Of a stretch of DNA of 40,707 bases, positions 6,652 to 15,837 are shown piece by piece. The DNA is from Desulfobacterales bacterium (GTDB taxonomy: Bacteria > Desulfobacterota > Desulfobacteria > Desulfobacterales > ETH-SRB1): NCBI GenBank assembly GCA_030610995.1, contig JAUWQO010000013.1, forward strand, positions 1 to 40,707, given 5' to 3'. The translations under genes were made by a program, and so were the position numbers. Position 1 is the first letter of the stretch. Every line of letters starts with the position of its first letter. The notes under the pieces are model-generated. The model did no database searches, was not told the origin of the DNA, and saw nothing but the letters and a program-made list of their open reading frames with translations.

Positions 6652-8943
6652 TTATTTGAATATGATAGCCGAAGTCTCGTCACAGCGTATCCTTTTCGTA
6701 TTAAAGATCGTATTTAGCAGCGCTGGATGAGAGTTTGCAACCAGGACAAACGCCGAGCTATCTGAATCCTCATCTTCGCATACAAGAATTTTGGAATTAT
6801 CAATATGTGGAGATGAGTCAAAACAGTATATACCTATACCACTATATTCGGTGCTTAGAAGTGTATAACTTATAATAGGTGAAGATGACTTGCAATATAT
6901 CGGAATGCCGATGAATGTTGAAATAACGCTGCGTTCTACCGTTGAATCCGACTCTCCTTCATAGGTTAAATGATAACAATTCAGTATGTGACTGTCGCAT
7001 ATCTTTGCTTTGCTTCCCTTGCAAACCTTAATGCCCAGGCTATTCTGAAGCACACTCTTATGTATGTTTACCGTTCCGTTAATCTCAAAATTAGAACCAA
7101 CTTCTACGTTGCTCCCCTCCACGACCTTGTACCAGTAGCCGGTTTCGTTAAAATCAATATTGGTCTTTGTTAGACTCAATGAGCCGCCTTTATCCACACG
7201 TATCTGTTTGCTCTTCGCTTTTCTATTCATATCCAGGATACAATTATTTAGAGTTAGAGAGCCGCCATTGCGAATAACCAGATTGCCATGCAGTGTAAAT
7301 TTGCTATTTATATGTCTCTCCTTTTTATCAACGATCCAGTCACCGTCAATCTCCTTATAATTATCTATGTGGGGTGTATCATTAATGCCATCTATAACTC
7401 CGCCGGAATACAGGTCATTAATGTTGGGGGATATTCCTTTCAGAACCTCTGCTCTATCAGAAAAACCGTCACCATCAGTATCCTCATCATATGGGTTGGT
7501 GTGATAGACAAACATCTCTTCATGGTCGTTGAGGCCGTCACCATCTCTGTCCGTTGATTTCAATATGCTGTCACTTGGAGGGTTGATGATTATAAAAGAA
7601 TATTGATTCGGTTCCATAACCACTGAAGGATAACCTGAATGCCTTGAGAGTTTTAGCGCAAATTTATATATATCTTCTCCACTTACGGAGCAGTTCATGT
7701 CTATTTTTCCGGTTATAAGAGAACAGCCGTTCCTGGTAGAATACCCCTTTGAAGCATCATAGGCAACCTCGATAAAGTCATCCACCGCGCCAGAACCACC
7801 GCTATACTTTCCGTCTTTTTCATAACCCACCTCTATGCTGTTGTTAACGGTTCTAATCCAGACATGAAAGTATATGGAAGATATAATCTTTTCTTCAGTG
7901 TATTGGCCATCCCGATCAAAATAAAACTGCATCCAGTTCTTGCAATGCCGGTAACCATAACTTGACGGCCTGCTCGAAAGTAGCGACCCCACGTCATGGT
8001 GATTACCTTCGGGTTGACCATGTACGGGCAGTCTTGGGCTTAGATAGTATATGCCGTCTATATCGGTTTCCTCGCCGGTTCCAAACACCTTCTCTTTTAT
8101 CATTTGAACAGACCTGTCCAACTTCCGGGCGGACTTCAGCATCGCTTTCTTCTTGACATAAAAGGCGTCAACATTGCAAACAAGCTGTCCAAGATTATAC
8201 TCATATCGATCCAGGGCCGATCTTAGTTTCACAAACTCGGCATCGAGACTTCCTTTCATTTTCTCAGACCGCAACCACTCCCTGATATTTGCTGTCTCCT
8301 GTTTAACCTTGCTCATGTAAAAGATAGACCTTGCCCCCGGGTCTCCTGTCAGTTTATCATATCTCTGTTGAAAGTTTTTTTCCCACCTTCTGGCCTGCAG
8401 AATAGATGCCAAAGCAGCCGGTTTTTTCGGAAAGATCTTGATATAATATTCCAAATTTCTTGCTGCCTCGATCAGGCTCCTCGTTTTTTCCACAGATGAA
8501 GGCGTTTCAGCGGGCTTCGCCATCAAAGTAACCTCATCCGTGATTTTCAACAGAGCTGGGTCAGAAACCGGTCCAAAGCTCTTTGAGTCATATAATCCCT
8601 TTATATCCTGAAAGGTTTTTTCGTAGATAACTATCTCTTCCTTGATATCGTCTAACAACCCCAATACGGCTTTATCCCTGGTCACAAGCCTCACGTCGGC
8701 CTCGTGTTTTTTCAGGTCTTGTATCTCCTGGGCAAAACGATCCGTGCTTGTCTGATCATGCCGCAGCAAAAAATTCTTTTCCGCCCTTCGGCATTGAAGC
8801 AGGCTAATTTCCAGTCTTGAGATAAGAAGAGAGACCTCATTATCTGCCTTCATACAAGACGGTGTTGTACTGAGCACTGTCACCAGCGTAAGGAATATCA
8901 ATATCTTGCAATATAGTTTAGCTTCAGATATCTTATAATGCAT
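6652..8943 (-). CDS. Secreted protein: duplicated HBM-like helices, TSP3 repeats, C-terminal beta-helix
   Basis: About 763 residues from the ATG at 8943, which directly precedes a hydrophobic signal segment (KILIFLTLVTVLSTTPSC); the ATG at 9015 only adds 24 non-conserved residues. The Cys after the hydrophobic stretch is a poor lipobox. An all-helical region follows with RRAEKNFLLRHD at residues 52-63 and again RRWEKNFQQRYD at 185-196, like the helical bimodular ligand-binding domains of chemoreceptors. Residues 465-506 hold calcium-type DxDGDG repeats (DRDGDGLND, DTDGDGFSD). The last 200 or so residues have the repeated short-strand pattern of a right-handed parallel beta-helix. No transmembrane or output domain follows, so it probably acts outside the inner membrane. 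Function unknown. Confidence 0.8.
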   Translation of the reverse strand: MHYKISEAKLYCKILIFLTLVTVLSTTPSCMKADNEVSLLISRLEISLLQCRRAEKNFLLRHDQTSTDRFAQEIQDLKKHEADVRLVTRDKAVLGLLDDIKEEIVIYEKTFQDIKGLYDSKSFGPVSDPALLKITDEVTLMAKPAETPSSVEKTRSLIEAARNLEYYIKIFPKKPAALASILQARRWEKNFQQRYDKLTGDPGARSIFYMSKVKQETANIREWLRSEKMKGSLDAEFVKLRSALDRYEYNLGQLVCNVDAFYVKKKAMLKSARKLDRSVQMIKEKVFGTGEETDIDGIYYLSPRLPVHGQPEGNHHDVGSLLSSRPSSYGYRHCKNWMQFYFDRDGQYTEEKIISSIYFHVWIRTVNNSIEVGYEKDGKYSGGSGAVDDFIEVAYDASKGYSTRNGCSLITGKIDMNCSVSGEDIYKFALKLSRHSGYPSVVMEPNQYSFIIINPPSDSILKSTDRDGDGLNDHEEMFVYHTNPYDEDTDGDGFSDRAEVLKGISPNINDLYSGGVIDGINDTPHIDNYKEIDGDWIVDKKERHINSKFTLHGNLVIRNGGSLTLNNCILDMNRKAKSKQIRVDKGGSLSLTKTNIDFNETGYWYKVVEGSNVEVGSNFEINGTVNIHKSVLQNSLGIKVCKGSKAKICDSHILNCYHLTYEGESDSTVERSVISTFIGIPIYCKSSSPIISYTLLSTEYSGIGIYCFDSSPHIDNSKILVCEDEDSDSSAFVLVANSHPALLNTIFNTKRIRCDETSAIIFK

Positions 8944-9148
8944 GACAGCAATTGACTTCAAGTTAGCGCACCTTCGGTGCGGACATAAGTGCCTAACAGC
9001 GCGTTTCTGAGACAATGTTTCAACTCAGAGATTAATTACACTACAAGCCGAGATTTGATTGAGGTTAAGGATTATTGATGGATTCATGTTATCTGTCAAT
9101 AGGTTTTGCTTTTGGCGGTTCACCTCCTTTCGAAAACGGCGCTGGTTA

Positions 9149-9334
9149 TCAAGATCGGCTTTTCGGCGGGGCATTTTGTATTTCTTCATAATTTTCGTTT
9201 TCGAATTTTGCTTTCCTTAATAGATTGCCATATATTTTAAGAGTTTTTATCAAGGACTTGTTGATCTCCTGCAAACCAACTATATACTTTATCGTATTTG
9301 CATCCATATCCTTGATCCAGTTATTATCCTTCAT
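9149..9334 (-). CDS. Small hypothetical protein
   Basis: 61 codons from the ATG at 9334, which has GGAG about 12 nt upstream. The frame stays open to 9430 but the extra residues look non-coding. The product is polar and mostly helical (KYIVGLQEINKSLIKTLKIY), with no signal peptide or motif that I recognise. It lies upstream of the secreted protein on the same strand with a 205-bp gap. It could be spurious. Confidence 0.35.
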   Translation of the reverse strand: MKDNNWIKDMDANTIKYIVGLQEINKSLIKTLKIYGNLLRKAKFENENYEEIQNAPPKSRS

Positions 9335-9430
9335 TTCAATTAAATCTCCATAGGTGTTTTGCTCTTTCTGATTGTCGCAGTAATAATCAGGGGTGTGTCC
9401 CCTGAAAAAAACAGGACAGCCTCTTGGCAT

Positions 9431-9854
9431 TAATATAGCGGTTTTTTTTAAGCTCCGCCCTTTCCCGATGTAAGCAAGGGGCAGAGTAAGGGGGTCCGGT
9501 TATTGATTAGAAATCATTGTCATTGCGAGCGAAGCGAAGCAATCTCATAACACATTGATAAGCCACAAGATTGCCACGTCGCTTTGCTCCTCGCAATGAC
9601 CAGAATTGACCAAAAATGAGGGTTGGGGTTGGGGTTGGGCAAAATTTTTAATTTATCATACTTATGAAATTATAAATATCCTATAATATAGTTATTTTGC
9701 ACATAAAAAATCATGATTTTTGGCAAAGGGCGTAGGGAAAACGGGCTGAGTAGAATGACAACTATATAGATGTGACGAAGTTCATTTGATCTGATTTCGG
9801 CCACCGATGCTGATTTATCGACTTTGATGAGGAGATTGTTTTAAATATTGTAGT
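9431..9854. repeat. Non-coding spacer with an 82-bp palindrome
   Basis: No gene is seen. 9519-9600 is an 82-bp palindrome bounded by gtcattgcgag and ctcgcaatgac, almost identical to 10901-10982. 9621-9639 is a short GGGTTG direct repeat. The rest is AT-rich. Confidence 0.8.
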
Positions 9855-10223
9855 TTAAGCTGTTGCCATATTTTGGTGTGTGCAAAGAAGTTTTTGAACA
9901 GAATCAATCAGGGTTTTTATTGGGAAGGGTTTTTCAAGAATAGTATCAAAGCTATTATTTTCAAAAGCCCAGGGGGTTCCTGAAATACCGATGACTGGTA
10001 TATGTTTTTTGTTAGATCCTCGTATGTACTGAACGACGCCGTTACCATTTATGTCCGGCATGCGCATATCTGTTATAACCAAATCAAAACAGTTGTTGTC
10101 AAACTTTGCAATTCCTTCTCTGCCATTTGCTGCTGTTTCAACATTATGGCCATATATACCCAATGCCTGCCGGAGTACATCTACAACAAGTGTTTCATCG
10201 TCAATGACCAAAATTTTGTACAT
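9855..10223 (-). CDS. Single-domain response regulator (receiver only)
   Basis: 122 residues from the ATG at 10223, chosen because GGGGG precedes it and the receiver fold starts at once with YKILVIDDE; the ATG at 10289 adds 22 unrelated residues. Acidic pocket Asp8/Asp9, phospho-acceptor Asp52 in VITDMRMPD, Ser81 (ISG) as the switch residue and Lys98 in EKPF are all present. There is no output domain and no histidine kinase nearby, so it is an orphan CheY/Spo0F-like protein that would act by binding a partner. Confidence 0.9.
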   Translation of the reverse strand: MYKILVIDDETLVVDVLRQALGIYGHNVETAANGREGIAKFDNNCFDLVITDMRMPDINGNGVVQYIRGSNKKHIPVIGISGTPWAFENNSFDTILEKPFPIKTLIDSVQKLLCTHQNMATA

Positions 10224-10315
10224 AACTTTTCCCCCGTAAGTTATATTATAAATAAAGCTTAGTGACCTGTCATCTATGTAATGTCGCAAAGATGGCCGTC
10301 ATTCCCGCCCCGTAT

Positions 10316-10366
10316 GTCATTCCCGCAAAAGCGGGAATCCACGGGATAAACTCCAGCGGGAATGAC
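10316..10366. repeat. gtcattcccgc palindrome
   Basis: gtcattcccgc at 10316 and gcgggaatgac ending at 10366 form 11-bp arms around an internal gcgggaatccacggg segment. The same cattcccgc motif occurs near 6125 and 10300. It is an intergenic repeat with no coding potential. Confidence 0.7.
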
Positions 10367-10548
10367 ATTGGTGGTGTTCTACTTTCTTTCACATCAAACA
10401 CTTGATACATGACCGCCATTAGGTAACACTTTAGCTATTTTTTATAACTATAATTCATTTTTTCTATCATGTCAACAACATATTGTATATTTTATTATTA
10501 TTATACTATATGATGTATGTATATTTTGCCCAGGAGGGACTAAAAAGA

Positions 10549-10590
10549 GATGAACGTCGAACATCGAACGTCCAACATCGAATGTTGAAT
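10549..10590. repeat. Heptamer array, RTCGAAC units
   Basis: Six contiguous 7-nt units: gatgaac, gtcgaac, atcgaac, gtccaac, atcgaat, gttgaat. A matching array stands at 12713-12755, and a reverse-complement array at 10696-10730. Confidence 0.85.
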
Positions 10591-10695
10591 GGGAAAAAAT
10601 GAACATCTGAAAAGAAACAGAAATAGTCATATAAGGTTCAGTATTGGTTTTTTTATTCGATTTTAAAATAATTTGAGGAGCGGAGCGACATCATT

Positions 10696-10730
10696 ATTCG
10701 ACGTTCAATGTTCGATGTTGGACGTTCATT
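10696..10730. repeat. Inverted heptamer array
   Basis: Units attcgac, gttcaat, gttcgat, gttggac, gttcatt are the reverse complement of the RTCGAAC array at 10549-10590. The two arrays face each other across about 105 bp and could form a large hairpin. Confidence 0.8.
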
Positions 10731-10875
10731 TTTTAAAACAACCCCGTATGGCATAAATGCAAACTGTGAACGTTTACAAAATAACTTAGCGCTTATGGGA
10801 ACATTGGGGCGACCCTTATTTTGGAAAAGTCTTGACATTGATTTCTAAAATAGACTAACTTTTTGCCAACACTTT

Positions 10876-11008
10876 GAGACCCTTGCATAACCCCAGTATT
10901 GTCATTGCGAGTGGAGCGAAGCAATCTCATAACACATTGATAAGCCACGAGATTGCCGCATCGCTTTACTCCTCGCAATGACTAAAACAGCGGTTATTCA
11001 AAGGTTTC
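10876..11008. repeat. Nested palindromic element (about 133 bp)
   Basis: Outer arms gagacccttgcataacc and ggttattcaaaggtttc enclose the 82-bp palindrome 10901-10982, which also exists alone at 9519-9600. The outer arms resemble the GAGACCTTTG palindrome at 2187-2223, as if one repeat had landed inside another. Confidence 0.75.
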
Positions 11009-11110
11009 ACACTACCTACCAAATAACCTGCCGCCTTTCTTACGAAGACCATTAACTGTAATATATAGAAAACTTGTAACAGTTTACGGGGGCAGAGGGC
11101 TGAGATTAAG

Positions 11111-12709
11111 ATGTATGCCTGGAATATAGAAAGAGAACGAAGCGGTTTAGAAAATGCTCTCAGGAACGAACACCTGGATTTTAGCGCTGCATTTATGGTG
11201 GTTCAGGATCTGCATCAGCTTATCCAGGCAAATCCGGCGATGATCAGACCGATGACGATCTCGGCGCTAAAAAATGTTCTTGAGGATTCAAAGCACACCT
11301 CCCAGACACAATCCTTTTTCCTTTACAGAGAGGCTGCCGATGCCCTGGCCTCTATTCTGGTTCTTTGTGTTGATGAGCCCCTGTCCAAACAGAGTATCTC
11401 TTCCCTGAAACATGTTGTTAATACAGGCTCCGGCATGCAGCAAAGAGCCGCCACCGAAGCCATGGGTTCACTTCCCCTTCAAATTTGCGGCCCCAGGATA
11501 CCTGATGACCGGTCTGAGAAGATACCGTATGTAAAGTGGGATGACATATTAAAACTTAATAATATTGCAATCTGTAATCCCCCTGTAATTCGTGGCAGGA
11601 GTCTGGTTGCATCAATCAATAATAGCTCCGAAATACTTGTTGTAAAATTAGCTGTTACCGAAAGCGCTCTGGAATTGATAAAAAAAGAGGCGGAATGGAT
11701 GCATTATCTATCTTCTTATAGCGATTCCTTTCCGGTTAGATTTAAGATTCCTCATCCTATTCAAATTAACGGAAGCTATCTGTTCCGGCTTAGAACGCTG
11801 CCTGTCAGGCCCCCGGAGGGATCGGATATTAATCCAAAATACAATTATGCCATAGGTTATATAGCGCATAAGGATTATTTCACCTATCCGAACGACCATA
11901 GAAAGGCAAGACAACTGTCCGAGGATAAATTCAGAGAAGTAATATTAAGAAATTCCTGGCTGTTTGGGAAATTAACCTCTCTGGGTATTGTTCATTCAGC
12001 GCCTATTCCTCTTTTTCATAATCGTATGCAGCGCAACAGAAGAGAAGATCGGGGTGTCTATGAATGGCACCATGGCGGCAGGCTTGACAGGTGGCTGCAT
12101 TCATGCCGGTACCCTAATTTCGGCATAACCGGCATAAGAGATTTTGAACATTTTATCTCATATCGGGGATCGAGCCGGGATCTTTACAGGCACATCGGCA
12201 AACAGATATTGAGCCTGGCGCTGGTAACCGGCAGCTACTTCCGTAATTTTGAGGCTGATAAGTTTGGATTCGACGAGCATGGAAAGCCCGTAGATGTTCG
12301 ATACCTCTTTGATAAATCCTTTTTAAAGGAACTTCTCCAGGGCATTTTTCAGGAGTATTATAATGGATTCGTGGAAGACAAATTTTGCGGCGATATCCCT
12401 TTTAACGTTGAACAGCTCAGCGCCCGTATGATCGAAGAGATGGGCGTGGATCGTAATATGGAAGAAATTCTGAGAGCAGCGGATCAGGCAGAGATGACTG
12501 AAATGGAGTTCAGAGAATTTTTAGCGCAAAGAGGTTGCTCTGAAGAGGAGATAGAAGATTATAAAAAAGATGTTAATGATATCACAATCCAGACCGGCCC
12601 GCATCTCGGCGGGTTTAACCAGAGAATATCTGTGCCGGAACTTATCCAATGCATAGGGGCTGTGTCAGCCTATTGTATAGGAGGCGGATACCTTGCGAAA
12701 AAGGGCTGA
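11111..12709 (+). CDS. SidJ-like pseudokinase-fold protein
   Basis: 532 residues without signal peptide or membrane segments. Residues 1-125 are helical and HEAT-like. From about residue 160 there is a kinase-like fold: a beta3-type lysine Lys179 (ILVVKLA), a C-helix glutamate Glu193 (KKEAEW), and a GIRDFEHF segment with Asp344 where kinases have DFG. I relate it to the SidJ-related pseudokinases of Desulfobacterota. Legionella SidJ is a calmodulin-activated protein glutamylase with a kinase fold. This assignment rests on recall and motif spacing, not an alignment. Whether this protein glutamylates or AMPylates anything is unknown. It is preceded by a long repeat-rich spacer and followed by a rhomboid protease gene on the same strand. 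Confidence 0.55.
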   Translation: MYAWNIERERSGLENALRNEHLDFSAAFMVVQDLHQLIQANPAMIRPMTISALKNVLEDSKHTSQTQSFFLYREAADALASILVLCVDEPLSKQSISSLKHVVNTGSGMQQRAATEAMGSLPLQICGPRIPDDRSEKIPYVKWDDILKLNNIAICNPPVIRGRSLVASINNSSEILVVKLAVTESALELIKKEAEWMHYLSSYSDSFPVRFKIPHPIQINGSYLFRLRTLPVRPPEGSDINPKYNYAIGYIAHKDYFTYPNDHRKARQLSEDKFREVILRNSWLFGKLTSLGIVHSAPIPLFHNRMQRNRREDRGVYEWHHGGRLDRWLHSCRYPNFGITGIRDFEHFISYRGSSRDLYRHIGKQILSLALVTGSYFRNFEADKFGFDEHGKPVDVRYLFDKSFLKELLQGIFQEYYNGFVEDKFCGDIPFNVEQLSARMIEEMGVDRNMEEILRAADQAEMTEMEFREFLAQRGCSEEEIEDYKKDVNDITIQTGPHLGGFNQRISVPELIQCIGAVSAYCIGGGYLAKKG

Positions 12710-12712
12710 AAG

Positions 12713-12966
12713 AGATGAACATCGAACATCGAACGTCCAACATCGAATGTTGAATTGGAAAAGATGAAGAAACAGAGGTCGGAAGTCAGAGGTCAGAGGT
12801 CAGAGGGATTGGTCGAGTAGTTGAGTGGTTGAGTGGGAGCGGCTTTCAGCCGCGAAAATCGGTGTCGGAAGTCGGAAATCGGAGGACGGAAGTCAGAAGT
12901 CGAAGAACCAACAACCGTGAACCGTGAACCGTGAACCGTGAACTGTGAACTGTGAACTGTGAACCT
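12713..12966. repeat. Compound heptamer/octamer repeat tract
   Basis: The whole gap between the SidJ-like and rhomboid genes is tandem short units. They are RTCGAAC heptamers (12713-12755), GGTCAGA units (12779-12801), an octamer block ggtcgagtagttgagtgg (12811 onward), GTCGGAA-type units (12865-12900), then GAACCGT changing to GAACTGT (12915-12966). Frames read through the tract give FTVHSSRFTV-like peptides that I regard as spurious. No promoter was recognised. Confidence 0.85.
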
Positions 12967-12979
12967 TGAACTGTGAATA

Positions 12980-13831
12980 ATGACAAATAACAAAAGAAGG
13001 GCGATTCTTTGCCCGAATTGCAGAAAACTTATCAGCGCCGATGAACCCCGCTGTCCATACTGCGACATGGCCCGGCCGGCATCATGGTGGCGCAATAATG
13101 CTTTGACGCGAATATTATTAGATGGGGATCGGCTCATCAAGGCAATAATAATTGTCAATACAGGCATGTTTGCGATATCCTTAATATTTAATCCGCGTTT
13201 GCCGGGTCTTTCATTTAATCCGTTTGCTGTTTTTGCGCCTGACAATCAAAGCCTTTTGATTTTAGGGGCTACAGGAACGATTCCGATAGACAGGTTTCAT
13301 CGCTGGTGGACCCTCATTTCCGCCAATTATCTTCATGGAGGTATAGTTCATATCCTGTTTAATATGCTTGCCTTTTACCAGTTGGCTCCTCTTGTTAACA
13401 GGGAATACGGTACTTATCGCATGATTGTTATTTATACGGTTGGAGGCATAATCGGCTTTTTGGTTTCTTACATGGCAGGCGTGTCCTTTACTATCGGCGC
13501 TTCCGCGGCTGTATGCGGACTGATGGGCGCCAGCCTCTATTACGGCAAAAGCAGGGGAGGCATTTACGGCCGGATAATTTATAAACAGATTGGGGGATGG
13601 GCTGTGGGGCTTTTTCTGTTTGGTTTGATTGTTCCGGGCATCAATAACTGGGGTCATGGGGGAGGAATTTGTGCCGGCGCGGCTCTTGGTTTTTTGATGG
13701 GATATCAAGAGAGAAAGATGCAAAACAATTTTCATAGAATTCTTGCCGGCGGTTGTATTGCGCTGACCGTGATTGCGCTTGGATGGGGAGTTATCTCAGG
13801 CGTATATTATCGTATGATTGTGCTTGGTTGA
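12980..13831 (+). CDS. Rhomboid-family intramembrane serine protease with N-terminal zinc ribbon
   Basis: 283 residues. A cytoplasmic zinc ribbon (Cys11, Cys14, Cys25, Cys28 in CPNC and CPYC) is followed by six or more membrane segments. Rhomboid marks are complete: His119, His124 and Asn128 of the HxxxxHxxxN-type motif in TM2, the catalytic Ser175 in GASAA, and His226 in NWGHGGG. It should cleave membrane proteins inside the bilayer. The start follows the heptamer tract directly and has no clear Shine-Dalgarno. The 3' end overlaps the convergent ABC gene by 25 bp. Confidence 0.92.
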   Translation: MTNNKRRAILCPNCRKLISADEPRCPYCDMARPASWWRNNALTRILLDGDRLIKAIIIVNTGMFAISLIFNPRLPGLSFNPFAVFAPDNQSLLILGATGTIPIDRFHRWWTLISANYLHGGIVHILFNMLAFYQLAPLVNREYGTYRMIVIYTVGGIIGFLVSYMAGVSFTIGASAAVCGLMGASLYYGKSRGGIYGRIIYKQIGGWAVGLFLFGLIVPGINNWGHGGGICAGAALGFLMGYQERKMQNNFHRILAGGCIALTVIALGWGVISGVYYRMIVLG

Positions 13832-15837
13832 GACATTTGGAACTGGTTAAACCTGAAATAAAGCCCCTTTCTTTTTATTAGTTCAACATGAGAGCCAATC
13901 TCGATTATCTTTCCTTTGTGGAGCACAATAATCCTGTCCGCATGCCGGGCTGTTGAAAGGCGATGGGCTACAATAATTGATGTTCTGTTTTTCATCAGGT
14001 TAAAGAGAGCTTCCTGGATACTGTGTTCTGTCTCAGAATCGATATAAGAGGTTGCCTCATCAAGTATAATAAGATCAGGATTGTTTGCAAAAGCCCTTGC
14101 AATGGAAATAAGCTGGCGCTCACCGCTTGAAATTGATGCTCCTCTTTCAGAGAGTATAGTATCAATGCCCTCCGGCAGCCTGTTTATCAGTGTTTTGCAA
14201 TTTGAAGTTTTTAAAACTTGCTCCATCATTTCTTCTGAAATATCTGTTTTTCCCTGGCGTATATTGTCCCTAATGGTTCCTGAGAACAAAAATGGCTCCT
14301 GCATAACCAGCGCCATTTTTGATCTGACAACAGAGGTCGGATAATTTTTTATATCGATTCCGTTTATTGTAATCCTTCCTGATACAGGGTCGTAAAACCG
14401 GGCAATCAGATTTATTAAGGTAGTCTTTCCTGAGCCTGTCCGTCCGACAACGGCAACTGTTTCGCCTGCAACAAGTTTAAAGGAAATCTCTTTAAGCACG
14501 GTTTCATCTGTGACATAGCCAAAGGAAACATCCTCTAATGTAATTTCATGAATTTTTTCAAGGGAAGAGAATCTGGAACTAGGGCCGATAACCGGCTGCG
14601 GCATGCTTTCCCTGTTGTCTAAAATTTGAAATATCCTTTCGGCTGAGGCCATGGCATTTTGCATGATATTGTATGTTGCAGCTATGTCTCTTATCGGCCT
14701 GAAAAACATCTTCATATAGGCAATAAAGGCAACAAGCGCGCCAAGGCTTATGCTTTCCGCAATAACCCCGCCCCCGCCATAGTAGATGATAACAGCAAGG
14801 GCAATGGCTCCTAAAAGCTCTACGACAGGCATGAAGACCGCAAAGATCCGGACCTGTTTCATGCCTGTCAGATAATTTTCATGATTCAGCCTCGCAAAGT
14901 TATGGTAATTTTTCTTTTCATGCAAGAAGAGCTGAATAACCTTTATTCCCTCTATGGTTTCCGCAAGCCTTGTGTTTATCTGAGCGATTTTTATTCTTAA
15001 ATCCCTGAAAGCATCACGGGCGCGAACCGAGAAATGTATGGAAGCATACACAACAAAAGGAAGAACGGCAAAGGAGACAAGGGCAAGGCGCAGATTAATG
15101 CTGAGAAGAACCAGAGCAATCCCGATTAGTAAAAACAGATCCTTGAAAACAAAGGCAATTACAGAGGTAAAAAGCTCCTGCATGTTTTGAATATCATTTG
15201 TAACCCGTGTTACAAGACGTCCCACCGGATTGCGGTTAAAAAAGGCTATTGACAGGCCCTGGATATGCGTAAAGAGCCGCATCCTTAAATCATGCATTAT
15301 CTTCTGGCCGGTGTATTCCATGATCATTATCCGGATAAAATTAAGCCCAAAGTTTATTATTATTATGGCGAGGAAAATGGATGTAATGCCGGTTATTCCT
15401 GAAAGATCGGCTTTGCGCAATACAGCAAGCTCTTTTTTGTCCAGCCGTGAGAGTTTATCAAACGGGATATAAGCAAAATCACCATCTATCTTGAACAAAT
15501 CCGGATAGTTGTTGACCACTGTTTTTATTTCCGGGTCCGACATGTCAGCCTTTAAGGATCTTGTTTTATGTCCGGTTTTATGCCCGGTTTTATGTTGGGC
15601 AGAATCCCTTTTTTCGAATTTATCCGGCGTAATTTGCGGCACAATATACCTGTCGATTGCTATCTTTGTGACGTATGGGAGAGAAAGATCGAGCAGTGTA
15701 ATAAAAACAACGAGAAGGATCGAACCGGCAAAAAAGATTTTATACGGCCAGGTAAAAGGGTATAATCGCCTCAGCAGCTTGACATCATAAGGTTTGCCTA
15801 ACTTCTTTTCTTCGAAGTATCCAAAATCAGTGCGCAT
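13807..15837 (-). CDS. ABC exporter, BmrD-type subunit (catalytic Walker B, extracellular insertion)
   Basis: 676-residue fused TM-NBD protein. The membrane half has a roughly 80-residue insertion between TM1 and TM2 (about 66-148), as in BmrD of BmrCD. The NBD has Walker A GRTGSGKTT, a deviant signature ISSGE (569-573) and an intact Walker B with catalytic Glu594 in ILDEATS. Paired with the next gene's product it should form a heterodimer with one consensus and one degenerate ATP site. The insertion contains three tandem GHKT-type units coded by a 12-nt repeat (15563-15594). It overlaps its partner by 11 bp. Substrate unknown; lipid or drug export is typical. Confidence 0.92.
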   Translation of the reverse strand: MRTDFGYFEEKKLGKPYDVKLLRRLYPFTWPYKIFFAGSILLVVFITLLDLSLPYVTKIAIDRYIVPQITPDKFEKRDSAQHKTGHKTGHKTRSLKADMSDPEIKTVVNNYPDLFKIDGDFAYIPFDKLSRLDKKELAVLRKADLSGITGITSIFLAIIIINFGLNFIRIMIMEYTGQKIMHDLRMRLFTHIQGLSIAFFNRNPVGRLVTRVTNDIQNMQELFTSVIAFVFKDLFLLIGIALVLLSINLRLALVSFAVLPFVVYASIHFSVRARDAFRDLRIKIAQINTRLAETIEGIKVIQLFLHEKKNYHNFARLNHENYLTGMKQVRIFAVFMPVVELLGAIALAVIIYYGGGGVIAESISLGALVAFIAYMKMFFRPIRDIAATYNIMQNAMASAERIFQILDNRESMPQPVIGPSSRFSSLEKIHEITLEDVSFGYVTDETVLKEISFKLVAGETVAVVGRTGSGKTTLINLIARFYDPVSGRITINGIDIKNYPTSVVRSKMALVMQEPFLFSGTIRDNIRQGKTDISEEMMEQVLKTSNCKTLINRLPEGIDTILSERGASISSGERQLISIARAFANNPDLIILDEATSYIDSETEHSIQEALFNLMKNRTSIIVAHRLSTARHADRIIVLHKGKIIEIGSHVELIKRKGLYFRFNQFQMSQPSTIIR

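Larger units (their letters stand above)
10290..11110. other. 821-bp non-coding spacer upstream of the SidJ-like gene
   Basis: No gene is supported here; short minus-strand frames are made of repeats. It contains the palindrome at 10316-10366, two inverted heptamer arrays, and the nested palindrome at 10876-11008. An AT-rich stretch (10440-10520) could hold a promoter but no convincing box pair was found. Confidence 0.6.

Noticed and set aside
12713-12966. CRISPR array
   Set aside because: The repeats are 7-8 nt and contiguous, without unique spacers or cas genes.
12793-13245. 150-codon minus-strand frame with FTVHSS repeats
   Set aside because: It is the translation of a heptamer tract plus the antisense of the rhomboid gene.
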